Positions 44,253-51,473 of a DNA stretch of 64,000 nucleotides are shown piece after piece. Below the pieces are notes generated by a model. That model made no database searches, was not told where the DNA came from, and saw only the letters and a list, made by a program, of their open reading frames with translations. Each line of letters starts with the position of its first letter. Position 1 is the first letter of the stretch. Source of the stretch: CAZFHA01 sp964518595 (GTDB lineage Bacteria; Bacillota; Clostridia; Saccharofermentanales; Saccharofermentanaceae). The stretch is taken from positions 1 through 64,000 of the forward strand of contig CAZFHA010000022.1 in NCBI GenBank assembly GCA_964518595.1. Direction: 5' to 3'. Made by a program: the position numbers and the translations under genes.

Positions 44253-45071
44253 TTAAAGCTCTGTCTTAAAGCTCTGTCTTTGAACGTAATTGGTAAGATG
44301 AGTAAAACCGCAATCCTTAAGATACTGAGCAGTTTCAGTGAAGAGCAGGCCTAAGGTATCGTCCGTATGTGAGTCGGAACCTAGGCAGATTTGTCCACTG
44401 CCAATTTCCAAAAACCGCTGAAGAATTTCTTTGTCAGGCCAGTAATCCTTTAGTCCTAATTTTTGAGCTTTATCAATACTGCGAGTATTGATCTCTAGGG
44501 TTTTTCCTTTAAGGGACATGGCTTTGAAGAGGCGATCAAAGGCTTCAGGCATATCCTTATAGCGCAGGGAGGGGTCTTCATAAGGAGCGTAGCGGGACAG
44601 ATAATCAAAGTGACCAACAATATCAAAGTTGTCAAAGGTTTCGACCATTTCAGCTAACTCATAGATATACGTGGAGTAGAGCTTGGCTTTGGGCAGTTGA
44701 TAGCATTCCCGCATGAAGTAAGGGTCTTTTCCCAGCACCAAGTGATTTGAGCAAATAATAGAATCCAATGGATATAGATTCATCAGCTGATTATAGTATT
44801 CCACTAGATGTTTTTGAAACCCCAGCTCGATTCCAAGATATATCTTAGGTTTTTCGGGATGGTTTTGTTGTAAAATTTTTACCATTTCTACAAAATCAGG
44901 CAGGGAAAAAATCTGGGGCGGAAGAGTATCGTAGGCGTAGTCATAATCGTAGTGCTCGGTAATCACTATGCCCGAAAGCTCGGCTTTGGCAGCTGCAGTT
45001 ATTAATTCTTCGGCCGTCATTTTAGCATCTCCGCTAAAATGACAAGTATGGTTGTGGCTATCAATAAACAT
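44253..45071 (-). CDS. hisK: Histidinol-phosphatase, PHP family
   Basis: Metal-dependent phosphoesterase expected to produce histidinol in histidine synthesis. In the 272-aa product the first PHP motif is DSHNHTCHFSGDA, then TEHYDYDY, GIELGF, and the C-terminal CLGSDSHTDD. I prefer the ATG at 45071, which has GAGGTG 4-5 bases upstream, over the ATG at 45092 without a ribosome site. The last codons and stop sit in a 13-base tandem duplication (44254-44279). No other his genes are near, so a different phosphoester substrate remains possible. Confidence 0.87.
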   Translation of the reverse strand: MFIDSHNHTCHFSGDAKMTAEELITAAAKAELSGIVITEHYDYDYAYDTLPPQIFSLPDFVEMVKILQQNHPEKPKIYLGIELGFQKHLVEYYNQLMNLYPLDSIICSNHLVLGKDPYFMRECYQLPKAKLYSTYIYELAEMVETFDNFDIVGHFDYLSRYAPYEDPSLRYKDMPEAFDRLFKAMSLKGKTLEINTRSIDKAQKLGLKDYWPDKEILQRFLEIGSGQICLGSDSHTDDTLGLLFTETAQYLKDCGFTHLTNYVQRQSFKTEL

Positions 45072-45208
45072 TTTCACCTCTAAGTTACTCATTGATTCAT
45101 TTTTCGGCTTTATTTACTGGTAAAGTATGATATCATAAAAATGATTTCTTTGCTTGTAACAGAGACTTTTCAACTTATATGATTTTACAACAACGGAGGA
45201 AATATATT

Positions 45209-46672
45209 ATGCCACCTAAATCTAAAAAAGTATCGTCTGAAGCCCTGCCTGTCAAGGACAGCAAGAAGAAGGCTAAGGATCGTTATAAACATTTATTGGC
45301 GGAGTACCCCAATCTTTGGGAAAGTCGTTCTGAGGATGATTTTGATCATGCTTATGGTATGGCTGAAGAATACAAACGATTCTTAGATCTAGGCAAGACC
45401 GAGCGGGAATTTGTTAAGTTGTCTGTTGAGTCGGCCGAACAGCTAGGGTTTGTGGATATAGCCAGCCAAAACACCTTAAAGCCGGGGCAGAAGGTATATC
45501 AAGTTATCAAAGAAAAAGGTTTGGTGCTCGCCGTTATTGGAAAACGACCTTTGGAAGATGGGCTTAATCTTTTAGGTGCACATATTGATTCGCCGCGCCT
45601 AGACTTAAAGCCTAATCCCCTCTATGAGGAGGCTGAAATGGCCTTCCTCAAGACTCACTATTATGGCGGTATCAAGAAATATCAATGGACAGCCCTACCT
45701 TTGGCTATCCATGGCTTGGTGGTACGCCAAGACGGTTCAAAGATTTATCTCAATATTGGTGAGGGTGAAGAAGATCCGATTTTTTGTATCACTGATTTAT
45801 TGCCTCACCTCGGTATGGAACAGATGTCCAGAAAAGCTTCAGATTTAATCCGCGGTGAAGATATGAATATCCTAGTCGGTAGCCGCCCCCTCCAGGATAA
45901 AGATGTTGCCAATCGCTTTAAATTGGCTGTTTTGCAATATTTGAATGATGAATATGGCATGGTAGAAAAGGATTTTGTCAGTGCGGAGTTGGAAATTGTT
46001 CCAGCCTTAAAGGCAAGAGATTTGGGTTTTGACCGTTCCTTCGTAGCGGCTTATGGACACGATGACAGGGTATGTGCCTTTCCGTCTTTATTAGCTTTAT
46101 TCCAGCAGGAGAGACCTGAAAAAACAGCTGTAGTTATTCTTTCCGATAAGGAAGAAGTTGGCAGTTATGGTAATTCAGGTGCCCAATCCCGTCTATATGA
46201 AAATTTTTTGGTAGAACTATTCGCCAAGGTTAACGATATCTATGACGAACTGATTTTTAGAAGAATGATTGCTAATAGCAAGATGCTTTCAACAGATGTT
46301 ACCAATGGATTTGATCCTAATTATGCTTCTGTTTCTGATCCGAAAAACGCTGCTTATATGGGTAAGGGCGTTATGATGGAGAAATACTGTGGTTCCAGAG
46401 GAAAATCCGGCACAAATGATGCTAACAGCGAATTTTTTGCGGAGATACTAAGTGTCTTTTCTAAACATAATATTCCTTGGCAAACCGGCGAATTAGGCAA
46501 GATAGATGCGGGCGGAGGCGGAACCATTGCTGTTTACATGGCGAACATGGGGATGGAAGTCATCGATTGTGGCGTGCCGGTTCTTTCTATGCATGCCCCA
46601 TACGAAATTATTAGTAAGATCGACCTGTACTTTACCTATCTGGCATACAAAGTATTTCTTGAAGAAATGTAA
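45209..46672 (+). CDS. M18-family aminopeptidase
   Basis: Zinc aminopeptidase of the aminopeptidase I family, 487 aa. Metal ligands are visible in GAHIDSPRLDLKP, GHDDRVCAFPS, DKEEVGSYGNSG and SMHAPYE. These enzymes release N-terminal residues from peptides in the cytoplasm, fitting the peptide uptake encoded by opp at the start of the window (inference). The first 45 residues are Lys-rich and extra. The ATG at 45209 follows CGGAGGAAA; a frame start at 45179 lacks support. Confidence 0.94.
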   Translation: MPPKSKKVSSEALPVKDSKKKAKDRYKHLLAEYPNLWESRSEDDFDHAYGMAEEYKRFLDLGKTEREFVKLSVESAEQLGFVDIASQNTLKPGQKVYQVIKEKGLVLAVIGKRPLEDGLNLLGAHIDSPRLDLKPNPLYEEAEMAFLKTHYYGGIKKYQWTALPLAIHGLVVRQDGSKIYLNIGEGEEDPIFCITDLLPHLGMEQMSRKASDLIRGEDMNILVGSRPLQDKDVANRFKLAVLQYLNDEYGMVEKDFVSAELEIVPALKARDLGFDRSFVAAYGHDDRVCAFPSLLALFQQERPEKTAVVILSDKEEVGSYGNSGAQSRLYENFLVELFAKVNDIYDELIFRRMIANSKMLSTDVTNGFDPNYASVSDPKNAAYMGKGVMMEKYCGSRGKSGTNDANSEFFAEILSVFSKHNIPWQTGELGKIDAGGGGTIAVYMANMGMEVIDCGVPVLSMHAPYEIISKIDLYFTYLAYKVFLEEM

Positions 46673-46723
46673 GTCTCTATGTCAGCTAGCACTACTAAAT
46701 TTATTATGTAAAGGAAATATTTT

Positions 46724-47743
46724 ATGATTATTGTTGTTAAGCCTGGAGCATCGGATGCGCAGGTGAAGGAGATCTTAGAGCAACTTGCCTCTCATGGCTT
46801 GACCCCTCATATATCAGAAGGATCAGAGCGAATTATTATTGGTGTTATTGGGGATAAGAGTCGCTTATCACCGGATGCCTTGGAAGTTCTGCCGGCAGTC
46901 GAGAAGATTGTCCCGATTATGGAATCCTACAAACTGGCTAGTAAGGCCTTTCGCCCAGAGGGGAGTGCCTTTGACATTAAAGGTGTCACCTTAGGTGGCG
47001 CGGAATTAACTATGATGGCCGGTCCCTGTGCTGTAGAGAGTGAAGAGCAAGTTGAAACGGTTGCAGAACAGGTGCGCAAGTCCGGAGCGAAATTTTTACG
47101 CGGCGGAGCCTACAAACCTAGAACCTCGCCCTATGCCTTTCAGGGCTTAGAAAAAGAAGGCCTGCGTATTTTGCGCCGGGCGGCAGACCGTCATGGACTA
47201 CTGGTAATTAGTGAAATTACCTCGGAAAATGATATTGAGTTTGCCTCAAATTATGTAGACATGATTCAGATTGGGGCTCGTAATGCTCAGAACTTCCGTT
47301 TATTATCAGCGGTAGGTAAATCAGGTATCCCTGTGCTGCTAAAACGAGGCATTGCCGAAACAATTGATGAGTGGCTCGGGTCAGCAGAATATATTATGAG
47401 TGAGGGCAATTATAAAATAGCACTTTGCGAGCGGGGCATAAGAACCTTCGAAACTGCTACAAGAAGCACCCTTGATCTTAGTGCTATTCCGGTTTTAAAG
47501 AGTAAGACTCATTTGCCGGTGCTGGTTGACCCCAGTCATGCCGCAGGCAAAGCTGCTTTCGTAGCCCCACTGTCATTGGCTGCTATTGCAGCAGGGGCAG
47601 ATGGACTAATTATTGAAGTGCATCCCAATCCCAAATGTGCTCTGTCCGATGCAGCACAGCAGTTGACGCCGGAAGCCTACCAAACCCTGGCGAGCGAGAT
47701 AAAAGAAATGGCAACAATCTTACGTCGTATTTATCCTGAATAA
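46724..47743 (+). CDS. aroF: 3-deoxy-7-phosphoheptulonate (DAHP) synthase, type I-beta with ferredoxin-like domain
   Basis: First enzyme of the shikimate pathway: condenses PEP and erythrose 4-phosphate. The 339-aa protein has an N-terminal ferredoxin-like regulatory domain (about 1-68), as in Thermotoga, that mediates feedback inhibition, then the barrel with MAGPCAVES, LRGGAYKPRTSPYAFQG and VDPSHAAGK. The ribosome site AAAGGAAA is moderate. It stands alone, without other aro genes. No terminator of ordinary form follows; see the structured region at 47763. Confidence 0.95.
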   Translation: MIIVVKPGASDAQVKEILEQLASHGLTPHISEGSERIIIGVIGDKSRLSPDALEVLPAVEKIVPIMESYKLASKAFRPEGSAFDIKGVTLGGAELTMMAGPCAVESEEQVETVAEQVRKSGAKFLRGGAYKPRTSPYAFQGLEKEGLRILRRAADRHGLLVISEITSENDIEFASNYVDMIQIGARNAQNFRLLSAVGKSGIPVLLKRGIAETIDEWLGSAEYIMSEGNYKIALCERGIRTFETATRSTLDLSAIPVLKSKTHLPVLVDPSHAAGKAAFVAPLSLAAIAAGADGLIIEVHPNPKCALSDAAQQLTPEAYQTLASEIKEMATILRRIYPE

Positions 47744-47762
47744 CAACCAGCAATGGCAGTAT

Positions 47763-47890
47763 AGGCTTTTCTAGATAGTAGAGTACTTCTTGACAGGGTA
47801 GAGTAGCTAAATAGATAGAGACAAGAAAGCGCGTGTCTACTATCTTTATAGCCTCTACTTTAGAGGAAGGAGGAGGGCTCTATTATTTTT
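47763..47890 (+). ncRNA. Candidate structured RNA or complex terminator downstream of aroF
   Basis: Nested complementary blocks form a long rod: AGGCT (47763-47767) with AGCCT (47850-47854), GATAGTAGA (47774-47782) with TCTACTATC (47836-47844), and CTTCTTG (47786-47792) with CAAGAAAG (47822-47829). After it, CCTCTA/TAGAGG (47852-47866) competes with TAGAG/CTCTA (47861-47882), the latter followed by TTATTTTT. It could be an independent small RNA, an aroF 3' element or an attenuator. No match to a known riboswitch class is recognised. Confidence 0.4.
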
Positions 47891-47930
47891 GGCGTGGCTT
47901 AAAATGTCCTCACGGCAAGTGTAAGAAAAT

Positions 47931-47961
47931 AAAAAACGCCGTCACATTTCTGTAACGGCGT
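47931..47961 (-). terminator. Terminator of tRNA-Gln
   Basis: Minus strand: ACGCCGTTAC pairs with GTGACGGCGT (one G-U pair), loop of 6, followed by T6. It lies 2 bases after the encoded CCA end. Confidence 0.9.
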
Positions 47962-47962
47962 A

Positions 47963-48036
47963 TGGCTGCCGAACTAGGATTTGAACCCAGACAAACTGCT
48001 CCAGAGGCAGTCGTGCTACCCTTACACAATTCGGCA
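47963..48036 (-). tRNA. tRNA-Gln (anticodon CTG), CCA end encoded
   Basis: Minus strand acceptor TGCCGAA pairs with TTCGGCA. The D arm is GTGTAAGGGTAGCAC. The anticodon arm ACTGC-CTCTGGA-GCAGT places CTG at positions 34-36, reading CAG glutamine codons. The T arm contains GGTTCAAATCC. CCA is encoded (47963-47965). It is a single-gene unit with a near-consensus promoter and a tight terminator. A tRNA-Gln with TTG anticodon must exist elsewhere. Confidence 0.95.
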
Positions 48037-48077
48037 TAGTGAGAAAAAGCAAAATTTAGCTCAATCTAACGCAAACG

Positions 48078-48106
48078 AGTATAACAAAACTCCATCACTT
48101 AGGCAA
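48078..48106 (-). promoter_or_regulatory. Promoter of tRNA-Gln
   Basis: Minus strand -35 TTGCCT (48101-48106), spacer 17, -10 TATACT (48078-48083); start near 48071, about 35 bases before the mature tRNA. Confidence 0.75.
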
Positions 48107-48160
48107 GTAGTTTAGAATAAATTTTTTCATTTTTGTTGATAAGGGGATAGTGGGCTTTTT

Positions 48161-48194
48161 GACTTTCGTTTTCTTTCGAAAGTCTTATTTTTTT
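48161..48194 (+). terminator. Inverted repeat with T-run upstream of deoR
   Basis: GACTTTCG (48161-48168) and CGAAAGTC (48177-48184) are perfect complements around TTTTCTTT, followed by TTATTTTTTT. It looks like a plus-strand terminator, yet no plus-strand gene lies directly before it; an operator function is also possible. Confidence 0.5.
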
Positions 48195-48226
48195 AAAGTA
48201 AATTTCAATAAAATGAAAATCATTTG

Positions 48227-48255
48227 TTGACAAGCTATCTTTGAATTGATAGTAT
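48227..48255 (+). promoter_or_regulatory. Promoter of deoR
   Basis: -35 TTGACA (perfect, 48227-48232), spacer 17, -10 TAGTAT (48250-48255). Transcription start near 48262 fits the deoR start at 48291. Confidence 0.8.
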
Positions 48256-48259
48256 CAAT
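48245..48259. promoter_or_regulatory. Likely operator over the deoR -10 box
   Basis: ATTGATAGTATCAAT is a perfect 15-base palindrome with a central G. It covers the -10 element, so binding would block transcription. Autoregulation by the DeoR-family product is the simplest reading. Confidence 0.6.
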
Positions 48260-48290
48260 AGGTAGAAATTTTTTAGAAGCTGGAGGCATC

Positions 48291-49070
48291 ATGATCAATC
48301 TGGAAAGAAGGAAGAGAATTCTCGAATTGTTAGAGAAGGAAGGCCAGGTCACTACCGTAGAATTAGAACAGAAACTTGGCGTAACCGGTGCAACAATTCG
48401 TAGTGATCTTCGAGAGATGCATCGTGAAGGAGCACTGGTACGCTTTCATGGTGGTGCAGCCCTAGCGGATCAGAGTCGCTTAAACTCTCCTACGGAAAAC
48501 TATATGCGCCGCAGTGTAATGAATGTTGCTGAAAAGAGGGCAATTGGCAAAGAAGCGGCTAAATTAGTTAGTAGTGGCGAGACGATATTTATTGATGCTA
48601 GTTCCACAGCTTTCTATATGCTCCCCTATTTAAGTCATTTAGAGAATCTCACTATTGTGACTAATGGCATTCATACTGCCATGGAAATTCAGCGCTATAG
48701 TAATTTTAGAACGGTCTTAATCGGCGGTGTTCTTCGTTCTCATTCAGGGGCTATTGAAGGACTGCTTTGTGAGGATATGCTGCGCAAGATTCGTGGAGAT
48801 AGTTATTTTGTAGCAGGAAATGGATTCTCTTTGGCGGCCGGGCTCACCGGAAACAATTTTTACGAATTAGAGTTGAAAAGGCGTTGTGCAGAGAAATGCC
48901 GCCGGAGAATTGCTCTGGTGGACTCTAGCAAACTTTGTAATGATTCTACTTCAACTTTTATTCCCAGCGAACAAATTGATGTTTTGATTACTGATTCTGG
49001 CATCAAACCAGAAAAGCAAAAGCAAATATCCGACGCTGGAATAGAGGTTATTGTCGCACCTCTCGCATAA
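48291..49070 (+). CDS. DeoR-family transcriptional regulator
   Basis: A 259-aa repressor-type regulator: N-terminal winged helix (RRKRILELLEKEGQVTTVEL, and ATIRSDLREM as recognition helix, residues about 5-58) and a C-terminal sugar-phosphate-isomerase-like effector domain (IFIDASSTAFYM, LIGGVLRSHSGAIEG). Such proteins usually sense phosphorylated sugars. No sugar genes are adjacent, so its targets are elsewhere or limited to itself. The ATG at 48291 follows TGGAGG and fits the predicted transcript start; an upstream TTG at 48246 precedes that start and is excluded. Confidence 0.9.
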   Translation: MINLERRKRILELLEKEGQVTTVELEQKLGVTGATIRSDLREMHREGALVRFHGGAALADQSRLNSPTENYMRRSVMNVAEKRAIGKEAAKLVSSGETIFIDASSTAFYMLPYLSHLENLTIVTNGIHTAMEIQRYSNFRTVLIGGVLRSHSGAIEGLLCEDMLRKIRGDSYFVAGNGFSLAAGLTGNNFYELELKRRCAEKCRRRIALVDSSKLCNDSTSTFIPSEQIDVLITDSGIKPEKQKQISDAGIEVIVAPLA

Positions 49071-49106
49071 GTAACAGACAAAATTTATTATTTGATTGGA
49101 GTATTA

Positions 49107-50885
49107 ATGAACGAACTACTATTTTCTTCGCTACCGATTTCTCAAGAGGTTTTAAGAGCTTTAACTGACATGGGCTTTGAGGAACCTACCCCTATTCAGG
49201 CTCAGACCATTCCTCACATCTTGGAAGGAAAAGATCTCATTGGTCAGGCTCAAACCGGAACAGGAAAGACCTGTGCCTTTGGTATACCTCTTATTGATTC
49301 AGCAGATCCCGATGCTAAAGCTGTTCAAAGCTTAATTTTAGCACCAACCAGAGAACTAGCCATTCAGATTGCCGATGAGCTACATGAGGTAGCTAAATAT
49401 AAACATGGAGTTAGAATTGTAGCTGTATATGGTGGTCAGCCAATAGAACGTCAAATTATGGCTTTAAAGCGTCGCCCACAGATTATTGTCGGTACTCCGG
49501 GTCGGGTTATGGATCATATGCGTCGGAAGACTTTACGATTTAAAGAACTTGAGCGCATTGTTCTAGACGAAGCTGATGAGATGTTGAACATGGGATTTAA
49601 AGAGGACATCGACACGATTCTAGCGGAAACTTCTCCCGAAGTTCAAAAGGTCTTTTTCTCAGCAACTTTGCCTAAGGCCATTCTTGAATTAACGGAGCGT
49701 TATCTTAAGGAACCGGTTCATGCTAAAATTGCCGCCAAAGAGTTAACCATTCCATTGGTAGAACAGTACTACTTAGAAGTGCGTGAGGCCAACAAAACAG
49801 AAGTTTTGTCTCGCCTAATTGATGCCGAAAATGTTAGTCGAGCTTTGGTCTTTTGTAATACCAAGCGCAGAACTGATGATCTGGCAGAGAAGCTTAACAC
49901 CCGTGGTTATTCCGCTGAAGCTCTGCATGGGGACATGAAGCAAGGGGCACGGGATCGGGTTATGAAACAATTTAGAAATGGCAAACTTGACCTGCTGGTA
50001 GCAACAGATGTAGCTGCAAGAGGGCTTGATGTAGATGATGTAGAAGTTGTCTTTAACTATGATCTTCCTTCGGATGAAGAGTACTACGTTCATCGAATTG
50101 GGCGTACCGGTCGTGCCGGGCGAACAGGTAAGTCCTATACTTTTGTTGTTGGGCGGGAGCTACTGGAGCTCAAGAATATTCAGCGTTCGGTTAAGGCTAA
50201 TATTACTAGAACAACAGTTCCCTCAGCCAGCTTGGTTCAGGAGCGTCGGGCTGCTCAGGTTTTAGAACAGGCTAGTACCTTTCTTAAGGAACAGGATCTG
50301 TCTTATTACTATACTTTAGTTGACCGGTTTGTAGAAAATTTGAACCTTCAAGGTGATACTGAAACATTCTATACTACTGCGGATGTCTCGGCTGCTCTGC
50401 TACGTCAACTAACAGGTAATCTCTTCAGCGAAAGAGATGAAATTGAAGAAATTGTTCCTTATGAGGAGTTTGTCGGCGGAGGTAGAGGGAATAATGACAG
50501 GAATTCTGCTCGTCGTAAGGCAACTAAGAAGACTGAGAAGGGCATGGAGCGTCTTGTCTTGAATGTTGGTCAGAAGGAACAAATTAGGCCAAACCAAATC
50601 GTCCGCTTCCTTGCCTCGAAAGCTGATATTTCCGGTAAGTCAATTGGTGCAATTGCAATTCTGGAAGACTGCACCCTTGTGGATGTTCCAAAGGAGCTGG
50701 CAGCACAGACTTTGAAAAAGGCAAACAAAGAAAAACTGGGAAAATTAGTGATTCGGGTAGAACGGCAAAAAGAGCCGACAAAGACAACCAAACATGAAAA
50801 GGGTGACTCGGAAAAATTTTCTTCTGAATCTAAGCCGCCTAAAAGAGAACGAAAAACAACCGGCAGAGGAACAAAAGAGGATTAA
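49107..50885 (+). CDS. DEAD-box RNA helicase (CshA/DeaD type) with DbpA-like RNA-binding domain
   Basis: ATP-dependent RNA helicase, 592 aa. Helicase motifs in order: AQTGTGKT (I), PTRELA (Ia), TPGR (Ib), DEAD (II), SAT (III), then ARGLD, and HRIGRTGRAG (VI). A DbpA/CsdA C-terminal RNA-binding fold occupies roughly 475-555 (GKSIGAIAILEDCTLVDVPK), followed by a basic Lys/Glu-rich tail. It likely acts in ribosome assembly or mRNA turnover. ATG at 49107 is chosen after TTGGAG. It is convergent with the XRE gene and has no terminator before it. Confidence 0.94.
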   Translation: MNELLFSSLPISQEVLRALTDMGFEEPTPIQAQTIPHILEGKDLIGQAQTGTGKTCAFGIPLIDSADPDAKAVQSLILAPTRELAIQIADELHEVAKYKHGVRIVAVYGGQPIERQIMALKRRPQIIVGTPGRVMDHMRRKTLRFKELERIVLDEADEMLNMGFKEDIDTILAETSPEVQKVFFSATLPKAILELTERYLKEPVHAKIAAKELTIPLVEQYYLEVREANKTEVLSRLIDAENVSRALVFCNTKRRTDDLAEKLNTRGYSAEALHGDMKQGARDRVMKQFRNGKLDLLVATDVAARGLDVDDVEVVFNYDLPSDEEYYVHRIGRTGRAGRTGKSYTFVVGRELLELKNIQRSVKANITRTTVPSASLVQERRAAQVLEQASTFLKEQDLSYYYTLVDRFVENLNLQGDTETFYTTADVSAALLRQLTGNLFSERDEIEEIVPYEEFVGGGRGNNDRNSARRKATKKTEKGMERLVLNVGQKEQIRPNQIVRFLASKADISGKSIGAIAILEDCTLVDVPKELAAQTLKKANKEKLGKLVIRVERQKEPTKTTKHEKGDSEKFSSESKPPKRERKTTGRGTKED

Positions 50886-50886
50886 G

Positions 50887-51231
50887 TTAGACTTGATTAT
50901 TAGCTGATGGATCTTCTTCGTCCTGTTTCTTAACTTGGCTGTTATAGATTGTCTTTTCTTCTTGTAAATGCTGGAGACGAAGCATGATATCTGAGGGTTT
51001 CTCTTGAAGGGTGTCGCAGATGGACAGGAATTTCTTAACCGTGAGGTTGGCGGTTCCCCTTTCAATTGAGCAGTAGTAACTGCTGTTGATGTTGGCTGCA
51101 TCGGAAAGTGAGCTTTGAGAAAGACTGCGACGATTGCGTGCTTCACGCAGTAGGGAACCTAGTTGTTGAGAAATGTTATCTTCAGACGGGTGCTTATCCG
51201 GATCTTTAGAGCGGTGATCTCGCTTTACCAT
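50887..51231 (-). CDS. XRE-family helix-turn-helix regulator
   Basis: A 114-aa protein with a Cro/CI-type HTH at about 22-80 (LLREARNRRSLSQSSLSDAA, then SSYYCSIERGTANLTVKKF). The flanks are polar and charged. It starts after a perfect AGGAGGT with its own promoter (51307-51334), and ends one base from the helicase stop on the other strand. Target genes are unknown; the divergent SASA-like gene at 51474 shares its upstream region and is a candidate. Confidence 0.85.
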   Translation of the reverse strand: MVKRDHRSKDPDKHPSEDNISQQLGSLLREARNRRSLSQSSLSDAANINSSYYCSIERGTANLTVKKFLSICDTLQEKPSDIMLRLQHLQEEKTIYNSQVKKQDEEDPSANNQV

Positions 51232-51257
51232 TGATTACCTCCTAGCTTGGAATCTGT

Positions 51258-51294
51258 CCCAAAGCACTCTTAGTAGTGCTTTGGGCAAGTTTTT
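51258..51294 (+). terminator. Strong hairpin with T-run, plus strand, beyond the XRE gene
   Basis: CCCAAAGCACT (51258-51268) pairs perfectly with AGTGCTTTGGG (51275-51285), loop CTTAGT, followed after CAAG by TTTTT. On the plus strand it would end helicase transcripts that run antisense through the XRE gene; on the minus strand it lies in the XRE mRNA leader. Confidence 0.65.
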
Positions 51295-51306
51295 ATTCTA
51301 CAAATG

Positions 51307-51334
51307 ATTATATTGATTAAAAGAATTGCGTCAA
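51307..51334 (-). promoter_or_regulatory. Promoter of the XRE regulator
   Basis: Minus strand -35 TTGACG (51329-51334), spacer 16, perfect -10 TATAAT (51307-51312). Confidence 0.75.
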
Positions 51335-51394
51335 TATGATATATCCGAAAAATGTTGCTAATTACGCCTATTCTTATATTGTAACTTCTTTTAT

Positions 51395-51411
51395 TTGCAA
51401 TCAGCTTGCAA
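51395..51411. promoter_or_regulatory. TTGCAA direct repeat, one helical turn apart
   Basis: TTGCAA at 51395-51400 and again at 51406-51411, period 11 bases. The second copy abuts the -35 box of the following gene. The arrangement suits an AraC-type activator site. Confidence 0.45.
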
Positions 51412-51440
51412 TTTACCCCGAGGACTAAGGGTTGTATAAT
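51412..51440 (+). promoter_or_regulatory. Promoter of the SASA-like gene
   Basis: -35 TTTACC (51412-51417, weak), spacer 17, perfect -10 TATAAT (51435-51440). A weak -35 beside a repeated motif is typical of activator-dependent promoters. Confidence 0.6.
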
Positions 51441-51473
51441 GAATTATAGTTTTTGCATGGAAGAGGATAGAAG

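Larger units (their letters stand above)
47744..48290. other. Interval without protein genes between aroF and deoR
   Basis: These roughly 550 bases hold a rod-like inverted-repeat region (47763-47890), the tRNA-Gln unit with promoter and terminator on the minus strand, a perfect 8-base inverted repeat with a T-run (48161-48194), and the deoR promoter-operator. No ORF longer than a dozen or so codons has a ribosome site. Confidence 0.7.

Noticed and set aside
47790..47890. T-box or known riboswitch in the region after aroF
   Set aside because: No AGGGTGG-type T-box core, no specifier arrangement and no riboswitch consensus could be recognised; kept only as a candidate structured RNA.
50745..51146. 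133-codon minus-strand frame across the helicase end and XRE gene
   Set aside because: Overlaps two supported genes in other frames and has no ribosome site.
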